A stretch of DNA of 64,000 bases from an uncultured Hyphomonas sp. Lineage in GTDB: Bacteria > Pseudomonadota > Alphaproteobacteria > Caulobacterales > Hyphomonadaceae. Position numbers and translations under genes: made by a program. The notes below the pieces were generated by a model. That model searched no databases. It was not told the DNA's origin and saw only the letters and a list, made by a program, of their open reading frames with translations. The stretch is taken from the NCBI RefSeq assembly GCF_963675305.1, contig NZ_OY776147.1, positions 1,302,001-1,366,000 of the forward strand, given 5' to 3'. Below are positions 17,395 to 25,269 of this stretch, piece by piece; the first letter of the stretch is position 1, and each line of letters starts with the position of its first letter.

Positions 17395-17904
17395 ATGGGT
17401 TTGCTAGACTTACAAGCTTTCCTCGACCGAGGCGGTCCGGTGTTGCTGGTTATTATGTTTGCAACATTCGTTATGTGGGCACTGATCCTGGAACGTGTGT
17501 TCTATTTCAGATTTGCTCATAAGCAGGTGGCCGCTGAGGCGATTGCGGAGTGGCGTTCGCGCTCCGACAGGAAATCGACCTTCGCTCATTGGATCCGCGA
17601 CAAGCTGGTCTCAGAAGTCCGCATGAAAGCGGAGCAGAATGTCAGCCTGACCAAGGCAATGGTGTCTCTGGCACCACTGCTCGGTCTGCTGGGTACCGTG
17701 ACCGGGATGGTCGCCGTGTTCGACGTTATGGCGATCACGAATGGTGCAGACGCAAAAGCCATGTCGGCTGGTGTGTCGCGTGCCACCATCCCGACCATGG
17801 CCGGCATGGTGGCATCTCTGTCCGGCATTCTATTCACTTCCGGCATGGACCGCCGGGTTGCCCGCTCGGTCCAGCAGGTTGAAGATGCGATGGAGATTAG
17901 CTGA
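17395..17904 (+). CDS. exbB: ExbB-type biopolymer transport protein
   Basis: Short proton-channel subunit (169 aa) of the energising motor in the inner membrane. The first span is at about 14-38 (VLLVIMFATFVMWALILERV). The conserved core at about 92-150 contains APLLGLLGTVTGMVAVF and SRATIPTMAGMVASLSGI, the two pore-lining spans of ExbB/TolQ. A GGAGGAG ribosome site precedes ATG 17395. It is translationally coupled to the following exbD by a TGATG overlap at 17902-17906. Together with the longer ExbB-like protein upstream it gives the cluster two channel proteins. Confidence 0.92.
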   Translation: MGLLDLQAFLDRGGPVLLVIMFATFVMWALILERVFYFRFAHKQVAAEAIAEWRSRSDRKSTFAHWIRDKLVSEVRMKAEQNVSLTKAMVSLAPLLGLLGTVTGMVAVFDVMAITNGADAKAMSAGVSRATIPTMAGMVASLSGILFTSGMDRRVARSVQQVEDAMEIS

Positions 17905-18323
17905 TGCGAGGACGTTCACACGAAGCGCCTGAAGAGGCCAATGTCGACCTCACGCCGATGCTGGATGTTGTGTTCATCCTGCTCATCTTCTTCATCGTGA
18001 CCTCGACCTTCGCGCAGGAAAAGGCGATGGGCCTCGAGCCTCCGCCGCCGCCTGCACCGCCGGATCAGGAACAGACACAATCCGTGCCTGCCATTCTGAT
18101 CTATGTGGATGAGTCCAATATGATCACGGTCAACGGCCGAAACACCGACATCGGCTCTGTCCGGGCCAATATTGAACGTGTCCGCGCTGAAACACCGGAA
18201 AGCCAGGTCATAATTCAGGCACATCCGCGTGCGAAGAGTGGTGTCATCGTCCTTATCCGGGACGCAGCCTATAACGCCGGCTATCAGACAGGGGTTAACC
18301 TTGTTCTGTCGCAGGAACAGTAA
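17904..18323 (+). CDS. exbD: ExbD-type biopolymer transport protein, first copy
   Basis: Single-span subunit (139 aa) with a cytoplasmic N-terminus and a periplasmic C-terminal domain. The span at about 18-38 holds LTPMLDVVFILLIFFIVTST, whose Asp is the proton-carrying residue of the ExbD/TolR family. A proline-rich linker (EPPPPPAPP) leads to the periplasmic domain (AILIYVDESNMITVNGR ... VIIQAHPRAKSGVIV). Its start overlaps the exbB stop by one base. A second exbD follows 12 bases after it, so the motor may contain a mixed ExbD dimer. Confidence 0.93.
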   Translation: MRGRSHEAPEEANVDLTPMLDVVFILLIFFIVTSTFAQEKAMGLEPPPPPAPPDQEQTQSVPAILIYVDESNMITVNGRNTDIGSVRANIERVRAETPESQVIIQAHPRAKSGVIVLIRDAAYNAGYQTGVNLVLSQEQ

Positions 18324-18335
18324 GAGGAGCACCCA

Positions 18336-18752
18336 ATGGCACGCAGAAAACGCCAGTCCATGGCAGCTGGGGGTGCAGAGGATGATGTGAACCTCACGCC
18401 GATGCTCGACGTGGTTTTCATCCTTCTGATCTTCTTCATCGTTACGGCGCAGTTCATCAAAGAACCGGGTGTGGCAATCATCCGTCCGGACGTGGACAAC
18501 AAGGCAGATGCCAAGCCGCTCGCCATCCTGATCGCGATCAATTCGGAAAGCGAAATCTACATCGACAAGAAGCTGATCTCTCCGGAGGAAGTTGGCTTCA
18601 CCATCAAGCAGATGCGTGAAGACAACCCGCGCGGTGAGATCGTCGTCCAGGCCGATGTGAACTCGACTGCCGAAACGCTGGTCGATGTGATGGAGACCAT
18701 CAACCGCCTCGATGGTGCCACCGCCATCAATATCTCGGCCAAGATTGAGTAG
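18336..18752 (+). CDS. exbD: ExbD-type biopolymer transport protein, second copy
   Basis: Second ExbD (138 aa). The membrane span again contains the essential Asp (LTPMLDVVFILLIFFIVTAQ), almost identical to the first copy over 16 residues, whereas the periplasmic domains have diverged (IIRPDVDNKADAKPLAIL here). There is no proline-rich linker. AGAGGAG precedes the ATG and the TonB gene follows ten bases after the stop. The two copies look like an old tandem duplication retained as separate partners. Function is inferred from family and position. Confidence 0.93.
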   Translation: MARRKRQSMAAGGAEDDVNLTPMLDVVFILLIFFIVTAQFIKEPGVAIIRPDVDNKADAKPLAILIAINSESEIYIDKKLISPEEVGFTIKQMREDNPRGEIVVQADVNSTAETLVDVMETINRLDGATAINISAKIE

Positions 18753-18761
18753 GAGAACGCC

Positions 18762-19385
18762 ATGTTCACTAATCCCCTGACGAGACTTCTGGTTGGTGTC
18801 GCTATCGCCATTCCGATCGTTTATCTCCTTTTCATCGTCATGAGCCAGCTCATTTCGGTGAAGGAAGTGAACCTGGAAAAGGGTGAGCAGCGGGTCCTGA
18901 CCGCCATCACGCCTCAACAGCAGGATTCTGAGGTTCGCACGCGTCAGCGTTCGAAACCGAAGCGGATCGACTCGGCCAAAAAGCCGCCGCCGCCGCCGAA
19001 GGTTTCGGCCACGAAATCCAACATCAACCTGCCGACACCGCAGATTGAGGGTGCTGCACCGACCGAACTCAACCTCGGCCGCATGCAGTCGCTCGCGATC
19101 GACCCGGTGGCGATCTCGGACCGTGACGCTCAACCGATCCGTCCTCCGGTGCCAACTTATCCGCAGCGTGCTGCTGAGCGTGGTATCGAAGGTTCGTGTG
19201 AAGTGCGCTTTGACGTGGATACGCGCGGTAAGCCGTACAACATCCAGGCAACCTGTTCGGACAATGTCTTCAAGCGTGAAGCTGAACGGGCCGTTGGCCG
19301 GGTTGAGTTTGCGCCGAAGATCGTTCGCGGCAAGGCAGCTGAGCGCCGGAATGTGGTTTACCCGCTGGAGTTCAAGCTTCAGTAA
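18762..19385 (+). CDS. tonB: TonB-family energy transducer, first copy
   Basis: Periplasm-spanning transducer (207 aa) that passes inner-membrane energy to outer-membrane receptors. A membrane anchor lies at about 8-30 (VGVAIAIPIVYLLFIVMSQL), followed by a proline- and lysine-rich extended region (KKPPPPPKV near 73-81). The C-terminal domain from about 128 (RPPVPTYPQRAAERGIEGSC) to the last residue has the TonB fold ending YPLEFKLQ. Two cysteines, Cys146 and Cys165, could form a periplasmic disulfide. It completes the exbB-exbD-exbD-tonB set and is followed by a strong terminator. Confidence 0.92.
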   Translation: MFTNPLTRLLVGVAIAIPIVYLLFIVMSQLISVKEVNLEKGEQRVLTAITPQQQDSEVRTRQRSKPKRIDSAKKPPPPPKVSATKSNINLPTPQIEGAAPTELNLGRMQSLAIDPVAISDRDAQPIRPPVPTYPQRAAERGIEGSCEVRFDVDTRGKPYNIQATCSDNVFKREAERAVGRVEFAPKIVRGKAAERRNVVYPLEFKLQ

Positions 19386-19413
19386 GCTGCTGAGTTCATT
19401 GTGATTATCTTGG

Positions 19414-19442
19414 AAAAGGGCGCTCTTCGGAGCGCCCTTTTT
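19414..19442 (+). terminator. strong intrinsic terminator after the first tonB
   Basis: Twelve-pair perfect stem (AAAAGGGCGCTC and its complement) closed by a C(TTCG)G tetraloop, the most stable DNA-encoded hairpin loop, and followed by a T run. It begins 29 bases after the tonB stop, so the DUF3450-to-tonB genes form one transcript that ends here and the second tonB needs its own promoter. Confidence 0.92.
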
Positions 19443-19550
19443 CGTGCTGTCGGGAGGGCCCTGATTCGACCATTGCGAGACGCAATGCTTCAGCGTCGTT
19501 CATTGAAGGGGTGCAATCATCGATGGAGCGAATTTGTGGCGCTGACCAAG

Positions 19551-19592
19551 TTGACCTTGCGTAACTCTGTAGAACATGTAATGTAATTACAT
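19551..19592 (+). promoter_or_regulatory. possible promoter and palindromic operator before the second tonB
   Basis: A perfect 12-base palindrome ATGTAATTACAT lies at 19581-19592, 21 bases before the start of the second tonB. TTGACC at 19551 could be its -35; the best -10 is TGTAAT at 19577 with a long 20-base spacer, overlapping the palindrome. A repressor bound there would block the promoter. The area is strikingly AT-rich compared with its surroundings. Promoter elements are tentative; the palindrome is certain. Confidence 0.45.
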
Positions 19593-19613
19593 AAATAAAA
19601 CGCGGAGGAAGCG

Positions 19614-20303
19614 ATGATCAGTATTCAGGGAAACAGTGTTGGCGGAGGTGCACTTCACGCGCCCTTTGGCACGGCAAGCCAGCGAATGGCTTCAAGACAG
19701 GACAGGCGGCTTCTCACTTCCATGGTGCCGGCAGCGGCCATAACGCTCGGTCTCTTCGTCACGATGACTCAAATGATCCGGGTCGATGAGGTCGAGCTTG
19801 CGCCCGTGACCCACAGGCCGTTGCCAATCGTCACGCCGCAGCACAAGGAGACTGAGCCAAATCGGATTGACCGGTTTCCTGCGCCTGTCGCGGATGTGGA
19901 GCTTCCGCCCATGCCGCCGGTCACAAAGTCCGTTTCGTCGGTCGAAGGCCTGCCTGTACCGGTTATTGACCGCGGGAACTGGGACCTCCAGAGGGAAGCG
20001 ATCCGCTTTGAGCCACCTGCGCCACAGGCGATTGGTGAACGTATTGCCCAGGCCATCCGGCGGCCTGTCGCATCCTATCCGGCAGATATGGCCCGGCGGG
20101 GAATGGAAGGCAGCTGTGACGTTCATTTCAGCCTGAGTACGCGCGGTTTGCCGTACGATATCACCGCGGCCTGTTCCCATGCCGGATTCGAAAAAGAGGC
20201 AGTCAGGGCGGTCAGTAAAGCCGAGTTCCTGCCAGAAATCAGGCAGGGTCTGCCTGTTGAGTCGCACAATTATGTCTATCCGATGGAATTCAGGCTTCAG
20301 TGA
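19614..20303 (+). CDS. tonB: TonB-family energy transducer, second copy
   Basis: Paralogue of the upstream TonB (229 aa). An extra 30-residue cytoplasmic N-terminus precedes the anchor (about 37-54, VPAAAITLGLFVTMTQMI). The linker is rich in Pro but has fewer Lys than the first copy. The C-terminal domain from about 150 (RPVASYPADMARRGMEGSC) ends YPMEFRLQ, as in the first copy, and Cys168 and Cys187 keep the same 19-residue spacing. GCGGAGGAAG precedes the ATG. A strong terminator and a palindromic upstream region set it apart from the first operon, so it may serve different receptors or conditions with the same ExbB/ExbD motor. Confidence 0.9.
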   Translation: MISIQGNSVGGGALHAPFGTASQRMASRQDRRLLTSMVPAAAITLGLFVTMTQMIRVDEVELAPVTHRPLPIVTPQHKETEPNRIDRFPAPVADVELPPMPPVTKSVSSVEGLPVPVIDRGNWDLQREAIRFEPPAPQAIGERIAQAIRRPVASYPADMARRGMEGSCDVHFSLSTRGLPYDITAACSHAGFEKEAVRAVSKAEFLPEIRQGLPVESHNYVYPMEFRLQ

Positions 20304-20508
20304 TGTGGAATCGATGCGTTCTCATGTGTATCAGCATTGACGAAAGGGGCGCGACCGAACCATATCAGGGGCAAGTCACGACCAAGCTGGAAACGGGTCA
20401 TTTGGCGCAGATAAAAAGCCTAAGAAGCGCGCTGAAGTCCTTGATCCTGCCGGGCAATTCCGGTTGATTGGGTACAACTCCGCTACACCAGCGGTCAGGA
20501 GAGGAATT

Positions 20509-21909
20509 ATGGGTATCAGATCTGTTCTCAAAGGCGCCGTCATTGCCGGCTTCATGGTGTCGGTTGGCGCCGGTTCGGCACTTGCTCAGGCTTGCGAAGA
20601 AACAGAGTTTTCGTCGAAAACCGGCCAGATTTATCTGGAAGCCGAACAGGCGGCGATGACGAACAACGATTACACGACAGCTGCGAACAAGATGAACCAG
20701 CTGAAGGCGATGGGCCTGAACTGCTACGAAGAAGGCGCTGTCCTGAAGCTGTCGGCCTACATCAACATTCAGAAGGGTGATCGCAAGGCTGCTGTGAACG
20801 ATCTCCTGTCGGCCCTCAACAAGGGCTATATCGCAGACAAGGACCGGGCGCAGACCTTCTACAACATCGCCCAGATCTATCTGCAGGAAGAGGACATCAA
20901 CAAGTCCCTCGAATACATGACCAAATGGCGCCAGGCTGGCGGCAAGCCGGACCGGACCCAGAAGTGGCAGCTGGCGGTCCTCTACCAGCGGGTCGACAAC
21001 TTCAAGGAAGCCATCAAATGGGCTGAAGAGGTCAAGGCCGATGACGGCTCCAAATATGACCAGCAGCTCTATGATCTGCTGATCTTCCTCTACAACCAGG
21101 CTGACGACAAAGCGAAGCTGGCCAGCATCCTTGAGGAAGTGGTCGCCCACAATCCGACAGAACGTAAGTACTGGGATGCGATTGCCGGCAACTATTTCGC
21201 CAGCAACGAAGAACGTCGTGCGTTCGAAGTCCAGAAAGCAATGTATCTCGCCGGTATGCTGAAGACCGAAGACGAGATCATGCGTATCGTGAACTTCTAT
21301 AACCGGTTCAACGTGCCTTATCAGGGCGCCAAGATCCTCGAGAAGGAAATGAATGCCGGGCGTGTATCCCGCAGCCTTGACCACCTTGAGCTTCTGGCGA
21401 ACCTCTACCAGGTGGCCCGCGAGCACGAGAAAGCCATTCCGGTGATCCAGGCGGCTGCTGAAGCCGGTGGCGGCGGTGCCATGTATGAGCGCCTCGGCCG
21501 GTCCTATGCCGACCTCCAGCAGTGGGAAAATGCCGAAAACGCCCTTCAGAAAGCCCTCAGCATGGGCGGCGTGAAAGATCCGGGCACGGCGTGGGTCCAG
21601 ATCGGCCAGTCCCGCTATGAGCGTGATGACCGCGCTGGCGCTCGCGAAGCTTTCCGCAAAGCCAACAATCGCGCGGGCAGCAGCTGGCTCGGCTTCATGG
21701 CTTCGGAAGAGGCAACGGCTGCAGCGCTCGATTGCTTCCAGTATCAGTCGGCCCTGCTGAATGTCACCAACGAAGCCAAGATCTGTAAGCGCCTGTCGGT
21801 GCTTGGTGAAGATCAGATGACGGAAAACTGCAAGACTGTGAACGAGCGTCTCGACGCAGCAGAGAAGGCCTTCAACGAAGCGCCGTCCTGCAAAGGCCAG
21901 CGCAGCTGA
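20509..21909 (+). CDS. secreted tetratricopeptide-repeat protein of the TonB cluster
   Basis: Periplasmic protein of 466 residues. The signal peptide ends near residue 26 (AGSALAQ before ACEET). The rest is built from helical repeats of the TPR type; clear examples are YNIAQIYLQEEDINKSLEYM, WQLAVLYQRVDNFKEAIKWA and MYERLGRSYADLQQWENAEN. The C-terminal 60 residues contain four cysteines and may form a small disulfide-linked domain. A TPR protein at the end of DUF3450/ExbB/TonB loci is a known arrangement in TonB2-like systems, where it assists substrate uptake. AGGAGAGGA precedes ATG 20509, which I prefer over the longer frame from 20464. A strong terminator follows. Confidence 0.88.
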   Translation: MGIRSVLKGAVIAGFMVSVGAGSALAQACEETEFSSKTGQIYLEAEQAAMTNNDYTTAANKMNQLKAMGLNCYEEGAVLKLSAYINIQKGDRKAAVNDLLSALNKGYIADKDRAQTFYNIAQIYLQEEDINKSLEYMTKWRQAGGKPDRTQKWQLAVLYQRVDNFKEAIKWAEEVKADDGSKYDQQLYDLLIFLYNQADDKAKLASILEEVVAHNPTERKYWDAIAGNYFASNEERRAFEVQKAMYLAGMLKTEDEIMRIVNFYNRFNVPYQGAKILEKEMNAGRVSRSLDHLELLANLYQVAREHEKAIPVIQAAAEAGGGGAMYERLGRSYADLQQWENAENALQKALSMGGVKDPGTAWVQIGQSRYERDDRAGAREAFRKANNRAGSSWLGFMASEEATAAALDCFQYQSALLNVTNEAKICKRLSVLGEDQMTENCKTVNERLDAAEKAFNEAPSCKGQRS

Positions 21910-21931
21910 CCGGTCCTTGCAAAGACTTTCG

Positions 21932-21962
21932 AAAAGCCCCGGCCAATCGCCGGGGCTTTTTT
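21932..21962 (+). terminator. intrinsic terminator after the TPR gene
   Basis: A GC-rich stem (GCCCCGGC with GCCGGGGC, extended by A-T pairs, five-base CAATC loop) followed by six T residues. It lies 23 bases after the TPR-protein stop and ends the rightward TonB region; the next genes are on the other strand. Confidence 0.93.
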
Positions 21963-21990
21963 GTTTCCGGGGCTCGCTTGTTTGAAAGTA

Positions 21991-23331
21991 TCAGTTGTAG
22001 GCGCTGAGGATCTCGTCGACCGCACGTTCCAGATCTTTCAGGGTCGAGACATGCGTGACCTGAGCACAGAAGGGCGCGTAGCGCGGGATGACGCTGTCGC
22101 CGGTGCCCCACAGGCCCGGCGCTTCCGGGTTCAGCCAGACGACGCGCTTGGCGCGGGCGGCAAATTCGCGGAACAGGTCCATCCGCGGATCGCCATAGTT
22201 CGACCGGGCATCCCCCAGGATGAGAAGCGTGCTGCGGCGGTCGATGATCTGTTCGTGATGGATTTTCAGGTCAGACCAGGCCTGGCCGTAGCTGGTCGAC
22301 CCCATTCCGTATTCGCGCAGGATTTTCGCCATCGCGGTTTCGAAATCGTTCTGCTCCAGCACTTCGTCCACCGAGCCCAGCCGGAAGGAAAAGGCAAACG
22401 CGTGAAGGTCCGGCACGACATCCTTCATCGACCAGAGCAACAGAAGCAGGAAGCGCACATATTGCGCGACTGAGCCGGACACGTCGCAGATGACGACGAT
22501 CTTCGGCTTGTCCTTGCGTTTCTGGCGCCAGACGACATTGAAGGGGACGCCGTCGAAGCCGGCATTGGCGCGCATTGTCCGGCGCACGTCCAGCTGGCCG
22601 CGATTGCGGCGGCGTTTGCGGCGGGAGTGTTTGACGGCGAGGCGTTTGGCGATCTTGGCGATCAGGCGCTTCATGCGCTCCATGTCGCTCCGGTCGATGG
22701 CGGAGAGTTTCTTCTCTGCTGCGTATTCGTCGCGGAATTGCTGCGTCTCTCCGGCCCCGAAAACCTGGAAGGCCTTTTCGGCGCGCTCCCTCGCTTTCAT
22801 CGTGACATCGCGGCGGACATCAATCAGGCGCTGGGCTTCAGCATCACCGTCCTGTCCGCCTTGTTGCAGGGCTTCCAGTAGGCGGGCCTGCAGGGCTTCG
22901 CCGCCCATTTGTTTCACCATTTGCTGGGCGTAATAGGCGACCTGGGTCGAGAAGCGGATGTTATCCACACCGGCGGCTTCGGCGGCTTTCTCGAGGGCGA
23001 GGGAGATTGCGCTCTCGTCGCCGGTTTCCATCAGGTCGACCAGGTCAGAGGCATCTTGCTGAGCGACGGCAGAGTCGGAGGAGTCCGTCTCTTCCTGTTC
23101 GCTGCGGGACGCGGTTTCCTGCCTTGAGAAATAGAGTTCGAACAATTCGTCGAACGTGACTTTCTCTTCCGGCGATTTGGCGAGCACGCATGCCAGAGAA
23201 TCCTTCAGCATGCCACGGTCTGCATAGCCGATCAGTTTCAGCGTGTGCGCGGCGTCGAGCGCCTCGCCGGTGGAAACCCGTACGTCTGATGAACGCAGGG
23301 CACGGATGAAGTTGGTGAGCGGGCGTTCCAT
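21991..23331 (-). CDS. CoxE-like von Willebrand factor A domain protein
   Basis: 446-residue cytoplasmic protein with a C-terminal VWA domain. The metal-ion-dependent adhesion site begins DVSGS at 283-287 and a later Thr/Asp region includes ILGDARSNYGDPRMD. The N-terminal half is helical and charged. VWA proteins of this CoxE type work with a MoxR-like AAA+ ATPase to insert metals or remodel protein complexes; exactly such an ATPase is encoded 21 bases upstream. GGGAGG precedes the ATG. Unlike classical coxD/coxE, no carbon monoxide dehydrogenase genes are present, so the client is unknown. Confidence 0.9.
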   Translation of the reverse strand: MERPLTNFIRALRSSDVRVSTGEALDAAHTLKLIGYADRGMLKDSLACVLAKSPEEKVTFDELFELYFSRQETASRSEQEETDSSDSAVAQQDASDLVDLMETGDESAISLALEKAAEAAGVDNIRFSTQVAYYAQQMVKQMGGEALQARLLEALQQGGQDGDAEAQRLIDVRRDVTMKARERAEKAFQVFGAGETQQFRDEYAAEKKLSAIDRSDMERMKRLIAKIAKRLAVKHSRRKRRRNRGQLDVRRTMRANAGFDGVPFNVVWRQKRKDKPKIVVICDVSGSVAQYVRFLLLLLWSMKDVVPDLHAFAFSFRLGSVDEVLEQNDFETAMAKILREYGMGSTSYGQAWSDLKIHHEQIIDRRSTLLILGDARSNYGDPRMDLFREFAARAKRVVWLNPEAPGLWGTGDSVIPRYAPFCAQVTHVSTLKDLERAVDEILSAYN

Positions 23332-23352
23332 TGCCCCGTCAGCCTCCCGTCG

Positions 23353-24345
23353 TCATCCGAGATCCGGATAGCCGGACGCCGTGCGGCTACCGGGTTTCTG
23401 AGCGGCGGCTTCACGCAGCATTTTCGGCACTTCCGGGCCGATCACCGCAATGTCGCTTTCATGCTTCAGCAGCACATTCAGCGTGTCCCGCACGAAGGTT
23501 TCGTCGAGGGCGGTCGAGTGCAGCAGGAGCAAGGTCTTCGCCCAGTCCACCGTCTCGGCAATCGATGGGCGTTTCTTGATATCGACTTCGCGCACGGATT
23601 GGACGAAGGAAATCATCTGGTCCAGCAGGGCTTCTTCCAGGCCTTCGACGCGGGCGCGGACAATGCGGCGTTCGCGGGCGTGATCCGGGAAGCCGATATG
23701 CAGGTGCAGGCAGCGGCGCTTCAGGGCGTCACCCAGTTCCCGTACATTGTTCGAGGTCAGAATAACCAGCGGCGGCACATTGGCGGAAATCGTCCCGATC
23801 TCCGGCACGGTGACCTGATAGTCTGAGAGGACTTCCAGCAGGAAGGCTTCGAATTCCTCGTCCGACTTGTCGATTTCGTCGATCAGAAGGACGGAGCCGA
23901 CTTCCTGTTTCATCGCCGTCAGCAGGGGGCGCGATTCCAGGAATTGCTCGGAGAAGAACAGGTCTTCGAATGTGGAGAGCTTCCCAAGCGAGCTTTCCAG
24001 CGAGCCGGCATCGCCGATCACCTCATTCAGCTTCTCTTTCAGGATCTGGGTATAGAGCAGCTGCTTGCCGTATTTCCATTCGTAAAGCGCCTTGCCCTCA
24101 TCCAGGCCTTCATAGCATTGCAGGCGCAGGAGCGGCAGGTCGAGCCAGCGCGAAAGCGATGCGGCGAGGTCTGTCTTGCCGACACCGGCCGGGCCTTCGA
24201 TCAGGATCGGCTTGCGAAGCCCGTGGGCGAGGAAAACAGCCGTCGAAATCTGCTTTGTGGAGATGTACCCCACGCCTTCGAGGCCCGCAGTAATTGCGTC
24301 AACGGAAGTCATCGGCTCGTAGCCGGTGGAAAGGTCTTTAGCCAT
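23353..24345 (-). CDS. MoxR-family AAA+ ATPase (CoxD-like)
   Basis: AAA+ chaperone of 330 residues. Walker A is GPAGVGKT at 51-58; Walker B is LLIDEIDKSDEEF; sensor 1 is LTSNNVRELGDALKRR, followed by LHIGFPDHARE. The wording FLAHGLRKPILIEGPAGVGK is that of CoxD-like MoxR proteins. MoxR ATPases pair with VWA proteins to mature or activate enzymes; the VWA partner starts 21 bases after this stop. The leftward pair begins here; the upstream neighbour on the same strand is an unknown protein about 120 bases away. Confidence 0.93.
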   Translation of the reverse strand: MAKDLSTGYEPMTSVDAITAGLEGVGYISTKQISTAVFLAHGLRKPILIEGPAGVGKTDLAASLSRWLDLPLLRLQCYEGLDEGKALYEWKYGKQLLYTQILKEKLNEVIGDAGSLESSLGKLSTFEDLFFSEQFLESRPLLTAMKQEVGSVLLIDEIDKSDEEFEAFLLEVLSDYQVTVPEIGTISANVPPLVILTSNNVRELGDALKRRCLHLHIGFPDHARERRIVRARVEGLEEALLDQMISFVQSVREVDIKKRPSIAETVDWAKTLLLLHSTALDETFVRDTLNVLLKHESDIAVIGPEVPKMLREAAAQKPGSRTASGYPDLG

Positions 24346-24465
24346 ATTTCAGGGGTAGGGCGGGGGGGCAAAACTGGCAAGCCATATCGCGGGGGAAGCA
24401 TCCGCCAGCACCTCCGCCCGGACACGCCCATGGCGCTCCGGCAAAAGGCCTGATTGTGACGAGGC

Positions 24466-25065
24466 TCAGCTCGTGTCGAAGCTGGGCCAGTCGTGCAAGG
24501 CCGCGGTCAGCTGCACGGTGAGCCCGCCCGAGACGAGGGCGAGGGCGGCGGGCATGGCGTGAGTCTTCGGGATCGGCGTAATGTACGGCCGCGCCTCGCC
24601 CTTAGCCTTCCAGCGCTGGATCGTGCGCGCCAGACTCTTCGCCCGGCGTCTGCAGAATTTCAGCGTATCGAGCATGGCTTCCCAGCGCGCGATGAGCGGC
24701 GCAGCGGGCACGGGGCCTCGCAGCGGCACGGTAATCGGCCCGCGCAGGAAGTCGGGCGCCTCACTCGCAGGCACAGACAGGACGGAAAAGAACGCCTTGC
24801 GCGCTTTCGGTTCGCCGTCTGTCTTTTCGAAATAATTTCTGGCCGGGCGCGGCACCAGAGGCGCCAGTTCCACCTGCAGCGCCATCAGGAAGATCAGACG
24901 TCGGAGCAGCACGGCGAGGCGCTTCAGCTCCGCCGAGACGCGGCGTTTCAGAGTCTTCGAGATCATTTCCGGCTGTTTGAACAGGTCCGCATTCACGCCG
25001 GCTTCGGCCACGGCGCGGGCAATCGTCTTAAAAGCGTGCGTGATGAAATCGGTGAGGTCTGTCAT
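24466..25065 (-). CDS. uncharacterised basic protein, 199 aa
   Basis: I do not recognise this protein. It starts MTDLTDFITHAFKTIARAVA, is rich in Arg, Lys, Leu and Ala, and contains one moderately hydrophobic stretch (LLRRLIFLMALQVELAPLVP, about 53-72) that may be an amphipathic or membrane-touching helix. A second basic helix (CRRRAKSLARTIQRWKAKGE) lies near 138-157. No signal peptide is evident. The upstream region lacks a good ribosome site. The plus-strand frame over the same region is only an open extension of the next gene, so I consider this minus-strand frame the better candidate. It may be a lineage-specific conserved protein. Confidence 0.55.
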   Translation of the reverse strand: MTDLTDFITHAFKTIARAVAEAGVNADLFKQPEMISKTLKRRVSAELKRLAVLLRRLIFLMALQVELAPLVPRPARNYFEKTDGEPKARKAFFSVLSVPASEAPDFLRGPITVPLRGPVPAAPLIARWEAMLDTLKFCRRRAKSLARTIQRWKAKGEARPYITPIPKTHAMPAALALVSGGLTVQLTAALHDWPSFDTS

Positions 25066-25269
25066 GGCGCAGAGTTTGGTCCCGGGTTCTCTCAGGGAGG
25101 ATATCTGTGCCGGGAGCGTGTTCGCACCCTCAATGAGAACAACGGGTTGCGGCAGACACCTGTGGTGGATTGCCCCGAAAATATCCTCCCGATTCTCCTT
25201 TCAGGTCGTAGAGCGCGGGACTGGACTTCGCTATATTCCCGTCTCCGGGGCGGGACACGAGTACAGGCA

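Noticed and set aside
20303..20467. A 54-codon frame starting at the stop of the second tonB (TGATG overlap)
   Set aside because: The overlap looks like coupling, but the product has no hydrophobic segment, no cysteine pattern beyond chance and no family signal, and the frame ends just before the TPR gene ribosome site. It could be a leader peptide but nothing supports this.
21991..24345. Carbon monoxide dehydrogenase maturation locus (coxD/coxE)
   Set aside because: Both proteins resemble CoxD and CoxE, but no coxMSL or molybdenum cofactor genes are present in the window, so only the general MoxR/VWA role is claimed.
24493..25269. A 259-codon N-terminal extension of the glycosyltransferase at 25270
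   Set aside because: The extension is Arg/Gly/Gln-rich without any conserved block, while the GT2 fold begins a few residues after ATG 25270. It also covers the opposing 199-residue frame.
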